Assembly (NCBI GenBank): GCA_949316235.1
Contig: OX438748.1
Span: forward strand, 25,112,575 to 25,176,574
Source of the DNA: Oegoconia quadripuncta
Taxonomy: Eukaryota > Arthropoda > Insecta > Lepidoptera > Autostichidae
DNA: 64,000 bases
Direction: 5' to 3'
Both the position numbers and the translations under genes were made by a program. Numbering within the stretch: the first letter of the stretch is position 1; every line of letters starts with the position of its first letter. Under the pieces are notes generated by a model, which saw only the letters and a program-made list of their open reading frames with translations, ran no database searches and had not been told where the DNA came from. Below, piece by piece: positions 58,761 to 64,000 of the stretch.

Positions 58761-59702
58761 CTGTAAACAAAAGTTTTTGTTGTAATTATAACACAGTTTG
58801 AAATGCCTTTTTTTTTATAAATTAAATACAAATAATTTAATCCATCATTATATGTACAGGTACTCGTAATCCATCAACGTTGTTTATGATAATCTGTCGT
58901 TATAAGAGTGTCCCTGAAAAATTCCAATTAAAAAACCGTGTTTTAGTGAATGAGCTGTATAGACACCTTATTCCCGCCCGCGGCTTCGACTGCGTGGATT
59001 AACTTTATTGTTTATTTATTGGATATGTTTAATTTGTTTATCAGGCGGGAACTACTCATATTTTCGGGCCAAAAAAAGTCTTATCTTTTAATCCAGAGTA
59101 CCTATCTATATACGTACACACATACATACACCCACGCGCACTTTCAAGCACTTACACTATACACATAAAATTTATTATCTCCCTCACACACAGGCGATAA
59201 CAAACACAGGTTTGCTTAGATTTTGTTCTATTAATGTAAATTTAGGAGTCCATTGAGGAGTTAGCAGCTGATGCTTATAACACAAGTATTTTTAATGCTT
59301 AGCATGAGCATCAGCTGGGAACGTACTTTTAGAAATTCTAATGAATATTACAAATATTTACCGGTTGTGAACTACTGAATTTACCTGTGGTTAAATAAAT
59401 TATTCTTATTCTTATATACAAAATTTCATCTAAATCCGTTCATCCTTTTCGCCGTGATTGAACAACAAACAAACACCTAAACTTTCGCATTTATATTAGT
59501 AGAGTAGATTGTACTTTACTTTTTTTTGTATTTCACTATGCTTTTTTGACTATTTACGCGATAATTTCGTGGCCTTCATTTTTCTCGTGGATATTGTGGA
59601 ATTAGAATTCTGTTTTCACCCACAAAAAACCACGTTTTTTGTCTCAACGTAGTCCACAAAATCACATGTACGTATACTAACAATGGACATTGGTGTCCAT
59701 TG

Positions 59703-59990
59703 GACGACCTGTTTGGTGTAGTGGTTAGCAACTCTGACCACTATAACAAAAGGTTGCGGGTTCGAATCCCGCTAGGGGCATAAGTTTGTGTGATAAATAC
59801 GGACATGTGTACCCGAGTCATGGATGTTTTCATTTATAATAAGTATTTATTTACAAAAAAAAATGTAGGTATTTGTATAGTATATCAATCATCTGGTACC
59901 CACAACACAAGCCTGTTTCTTTTCTTACTGTGGAACTAGATGGCGTATGTCTTAAGGATATTTATTATTAATTTACTTATCAATTTATTT
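59703..59990 (+). mobile_element. tRNA-derived SINE, family C
   Basis: Head GACCTGTTTGGTGTAGTGGT, box B GGTTCGAATCCCGCTAGGGG, body GGAACTAGATGGCG, A/T-rich tail. Confidence 0.9.
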
Positions 59991-61375
59991 ATCAATTATC
60001 AATTAACTGTATAATTAATTAATACTTCCACAACTCTCTGTACCTTTGTAAATGGCAGTGGTAATTCTATAGTTTAGATAGAGATTACATTATCTCTGGC
60101 AGTAGGTAAACCTCAAATTAAAGCAAAACATCACAGATCCATTACAAAAAGTATTTTAAAAACAGATTCGCAGCGATTTACCCGGTTTAGTTTGGAGTTA
60201 AGAGAGCGAAGGAAACTACCGACTGAGCTGCACTAGAAACTTTTGCAGCGCTGTGGTTCGTGGGCAAAGTTGCCCGCTACCGAACAGCTAATCTATATCG
60301 TAGTTAAGTGTGTGCCTCCGTATACACATGGTCAGATTATGACGTCTAAAATTGATTAAAACTGAATACTAAAACTAAAACTAAAAATCTTAATCTGTCT
60401 ACCAACCAAATTTCATCCAAATCCGTTAAGCGGTATAGACGTGAAGAGGTAACATACTTACATACAGACATACACATACACACAAACTTTCGCATTTATA
60501 ACATTAGTTGGGAAGTTGGGATGTCCTTTTCCCTTTTTAGAGTAAATATTTTTATCATATATCAGCAATGCTCGCAGGCGACCTAATCTTAGTTTAAACC
60601 GAAAGCAGTGACGCCCGAATCAAAAAAAAATACTGAAGAGGCATTTCTTCCTCTAAGTTCTCAGGTTGATGGTATTTGTTGTCGAAAGTGTCGCTCTTAT
60701 CTTGAAAGATGGCACCTGTCATGGGTAATTTTAATCATTTGCCACCAGCCCCCGTAGCATGATGTCGCGCGCGACGTAGAAGTGAGAGTGGGATAGTTGT
60801 ATATTTCGTCCAAGCGAATAAGCAGAACAAAGCTCGTTTGCCGCCCTCTCATATATTAAAAAAAAAATACTACCTCGCCCGACATAAACGTTTATCGCGC
60901 CTGTCATGCTACGGAGGCTGGTGGGCTGCTGGTTTGTCACGTTAAGTTAGTCATTAATTAGTGAAACTATATGTACATAAGTAATACATTATTGTACTCA
61001 AAACATTTGTAAGACTGCTTGTTTCTTATACAAATAATAATAAAAAAAAAAGGGCCGAAATCTCCCCCACTGAGATATCCCTATTACACTTCGAAATTCG
61101 AGAGCTGACTAAATATAAGGAGAATGAAGGCTTGCTTGTTCTTACAGTTCTTGGCTTGAGGACAGAAAGGCAGTGCCTACCGTAGAAATTGTAAGGTTTC
61201 CTCGAAATGCATTGCAAAGATAGCTGAATCATACCTTCTTATGTAAACAAATATTCTAAACAGTTGCGAGGATGCTATAAGAGTAAGTTATTATTTTACA
61301 GTTGTATTTTTTCTCATAATAAATTTTATCATTCTGCCTACCCTGTGAGAAACACTGTGCACGCCACTCAAATCA
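59991..61375. other. Unassigned DNA
   Basis: A family G scrap at about 60825-60860 (GCTCGTTTGCCGCCCTCTCA) is the only item recognised. Confidence 0.4.
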
Positions 61376-61535
61376 AATCAAATCAAATCAAATCAAATCA
61401 ATAATGCTTTATTTTGTAGGTACACAGGGTACACTTAAAATAGTCAGATTTTACATTTTTAAAGCCACTGCTTGTTTAAAAGGCAATTGTCCCCTGAGAA
61501 GAACAAGCGAGAAACTCGAGAGGTTGCTCTTTAAA
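61376..61535 (+). mobile_element. LINE 3' tail (family H)
   Basis: Starts with (CAAAT)n and holds GGTACACAGGGTACACTTAA and AAGAACAAGCGAGAAACTCG, the counterpart of 25635-25805. Because the microsatellite lies on the left, the element probably reads on the minus strand in LINE sense. Confidence 0.6.
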
Positions 61536-64000
61536 AAAAAAAGGTTTTATATTACAAAATTATTAATTGTTATTTAAATTATAATATTTCATTATTATTT
61601 AAATAACTACGTAGCTAGCTAGCACTAGCTGTGGGCACTATGTGACTTCTCAATTTTACGTCGAGCATTAAAATATTAGAACAGACCGCCAAAGTCGGAT
61701 CGAGCTGTGTGTAGTGTACCAACTTTACTAATATTCCAAACCAATTTCAACTTTACGCGGCAAGGAATAAAGTACAACACAACAAACTTAGCTGCAACGG
61801 TTCGGATTTTTTAAAAAGTTTTCAAGAGTTGCCTGAATGGCTCGTATCTTAAATGGCGGTGGATTATTTTTATTTTTTTATTTGGTACTGCCGGCCGATG
61901 GACGTGTTTCCGAGTTGGTCGTTTTGTTGATAAGATTTAGGAGTTTGGCTGGGGTATATTGAATTAGTAAAGGCTGCTTATTTATTGGGCTTCTACGAAA
62001 AGTGGAGGCGAGGAAATGTTTGTAAGTCTCTCGCCGTTTTCAGTAACGATAATACCAGGAAGAATATGGATCACGGGAATTGCTATTATGATGAATGTTT
62101 ACCTGACATATCTACGAGGCTGACTCAAGGGCGGATCCCGGGTTCGTGTCAGGGGGCGGAGCATGTACTCCAGGTATAAACAATAATAAATTGGATTAAA
62201 ATTTCATAATTTTCCATTATTCCACAAGAGTGTGTTATCAGAATACATTGGGCCAGTGAGGCGGACTATGGCCCATATTCCCTCAATATCAGGGAAGGTC
62301 TATACCCCTGCAATGGAATGTTTACGGACTGCTGTGACGAGAAGAAGTATTTGGCTAATTTCCGTTCAAATGATTAGCGTTATACGAAATGTGCTTAACG
62401 TAACAATTTTGGTTAAGGTTTAGTTGGACTTGTCGTTGAAATTTAGCGCAATTGGCCCTCTGTATTGCACAACCGCGTTTTTTATTCGAAGACTGCGAAA
62501 ACCAGGTCAACTGTCATTCTCCTAACAAATCCCAGTAATCGCATTTTGCGCCTCGCGTCAGATGCGTGGAACTTTCCCATCTACATGGTGTTCGGAAGTT
62601 TCATAAACTTCCATAATACAGGGTGCGCTGAATATAGTTCTCTATAACTTTCTACACGGTACGTGACAATTCAATAAGCTGGCTGAGTTATGGATGTATG
62701 TATATCTCAGTTTTATATTTTGGGGGAGAGTTTTTTTTATTCGGCTACAACAGGACAAAAAGGAAAAGTTATGATTTTTGCAGTCGATATTTGAATGTGG
62801 GTATGTAGACAACCCTGTTTGGGGGTAGGCTGAATGAAAACTGTCACTGTAATTATAAAGTTCACAATATAATTGGACAGAGTTTCCACTGAGTTCTGTT
62901 CACTGGGTAATGTCGAGGTATCGAATGGCGTTCCCACCACTCTGCACCGACCTCATCGGCACGAATGTTTTTGACGAAGATTTTCGATCGGGTCCGAATA
63001 CTCGCGACCGTACACGAAGTGTTACGAAAGTGACGCCAACAGATGTACAATCGTAGCGATTACACTATTGCCAAGTTACTTTTTTTTTTGGTTTATTTAT
63101 TCATAGAACATTATTTGAACAATCTTCACTATAAGCCGCCTCCGAAAACCTGTAAAGGTTTGTGTGTAGTGCGAATGAGGTCACTGACCCGCCGTGTTAT
63201 TAATTATTACAAAAGATATGTAACGTAACTTAAATATCTAAGTACATAAGTTGATGTGCGAAAGCAAGTAAACGAAATATCTCTCTATCGAAATAAAATT
63301 TGTTGGAAATAGGAGCGCGCGTTAAAAAAAAGTTATTCACCTATTAAATTTTAACATGAATACCTACCTATGCAGCAGAAATCTGTGACATTTTCCTACT
63401 TGAAAATAATTTATAATTAATTAATATTGCTAGATAGAAATAAAAAAAAAAATATTTCTATCATCCGTCGACTCCTGGACTATCCGCGATCGCTATCGAT
63501 TATTCCGCGGAATCCCACCAAGCTAAGAAAGCCAATATGTATCCAATCGATTGATTTAATGATTTACGACAATAGAATTTCTCCATGTCTCACACCATAT
63601 CCAATTGAAGTAAACAAATCTATAGATACCTAACCTACCTGTTGCGATTTTTCGGAAAAGAGGAACATTTATGTTCATGACTATTATAATTATTGTTGCT
63701 ATACGAAGGCATTGCACACCGTGTCGGCATGTCCGATAATGCAACGAATACGTAATAAAACAGTACAAAGTCGGCGGCTAGAGTAGTGTTTGAGATGCAG
63801 GCGCGTGTAATAATGATGAAAGAAATAAAAAAGAAAGAAAGAAAACAGTTTATTCGCCACAAGTGGGCACACATTAAATGTACAAAACAAACTTAACATA
63901 TAAAACATGAAAAAGAACAAACTACAAAACATATAAAGATAAACACAACCAATTTTGAGTGCCACTGTGGCAAAGAGGAGTGGGACTCAGCATTATGCTC
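61536..64000. other. Unassigned DNA with a SINE D scrap
   Basis: Positions 62245-62335 resemble SINE D (GGGCCAGTGAGGCGGACTAT). No Ig or signal-peptide exon of the Dscam-like gene was found up to the window end. Short frames show no recognised family. Confidence 0.4.

Noticed and set aside
10955..59990. tRNA-like sequences with good A and B boxes
   Set aside because: They are the heads of dispersed SINE families B, C and D with bodies and A- or TTTA-type tails. No cloverleaf with a proper acceptor stem was supported.
61985..63228. Several 60-67-codon frames near the window end, considered as host exons
   Set aside because: None shows Ig features or in-phase splice sites; consistent with random open frames.

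Overview
The window looks like one stretch of an insect genome, most likely a butterfly or moth. Long AT-rich introns are packed with tRNA-derived SINEs, 5'-truncated non-LTR retrotransposons and MITEs of a kind usual in Lepidoptera; the species assignment is an inference. No bacterial-type gene organisation, rRNA, true tRNA or CRISPR is seen.

One host gene fills the window on the minus strand: a Down syndrome cell adhesion molecule (Dscam) family receptor. I assembled 29 exons from 46405 down to 1566, plus one tentative microexon at 58730-58760. All join in frame at consensus splice sites. In transcript order they encode Ig5 (45.9-44.1 kb), Ig6 (43.7-43.0), Ig7 (42.9-41.7), Ig8 (39.5-36.6), Ig9 (33.9-30.2), FN1 (29.6-27.7), FN2 (23.6-21.6), FN3 (20.4-19.9), FN4 (16.6-11.8), Ig10 (10.9-9.8), FN5 (9.9-9.3), FN6 (8.2-6.4), the transmembrane helix (4.1-4.0) and two cytoplasmic exons (3.3-1.6). 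This is the standard insect Dscam layout. Ig1-Ig4 and the end of the tail lie outside. Ig7 is encoded once, so this is not the hypervariable Dscam1-type arrangement.

The most unusual host feature is a set of basic insertions in the ectodomain. Ig6 carries a long loop with two furin-type R-X-K-R motifs, one of them the run RRKRRKR. A third motif, RHKR, lies just before Ig5. Two upstream microexons (31 and 59 nt) form a 90-nt frame-neutral pair.

The introns hold several notable elements. There is a non-LTR retrotransposon with intact ORFs whose ORF1/ORF2 overlap contains two canonical -1 slippery heptamers (12.2-16.3 kb). There is a full-length mariner with an open transposase frame but Ala in place of the third catalytic Asp (52.5-53.8 kb). 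A fold-back element has ~680-bp arms around a transposase 3' fragment (18.1-19.7 kb). An intron appears to have grown by tandem duplication of its own 5' splice site (8.44-9.31 kb). Several nested insertions (MITE > LINE > mariner; SINE > retroposon; SINE > SINE; RTE > SINE) give relative ages. From 46.4 to 64 kb, apart from the tentative microexon, only repeats and unassigned DNA were recognised.
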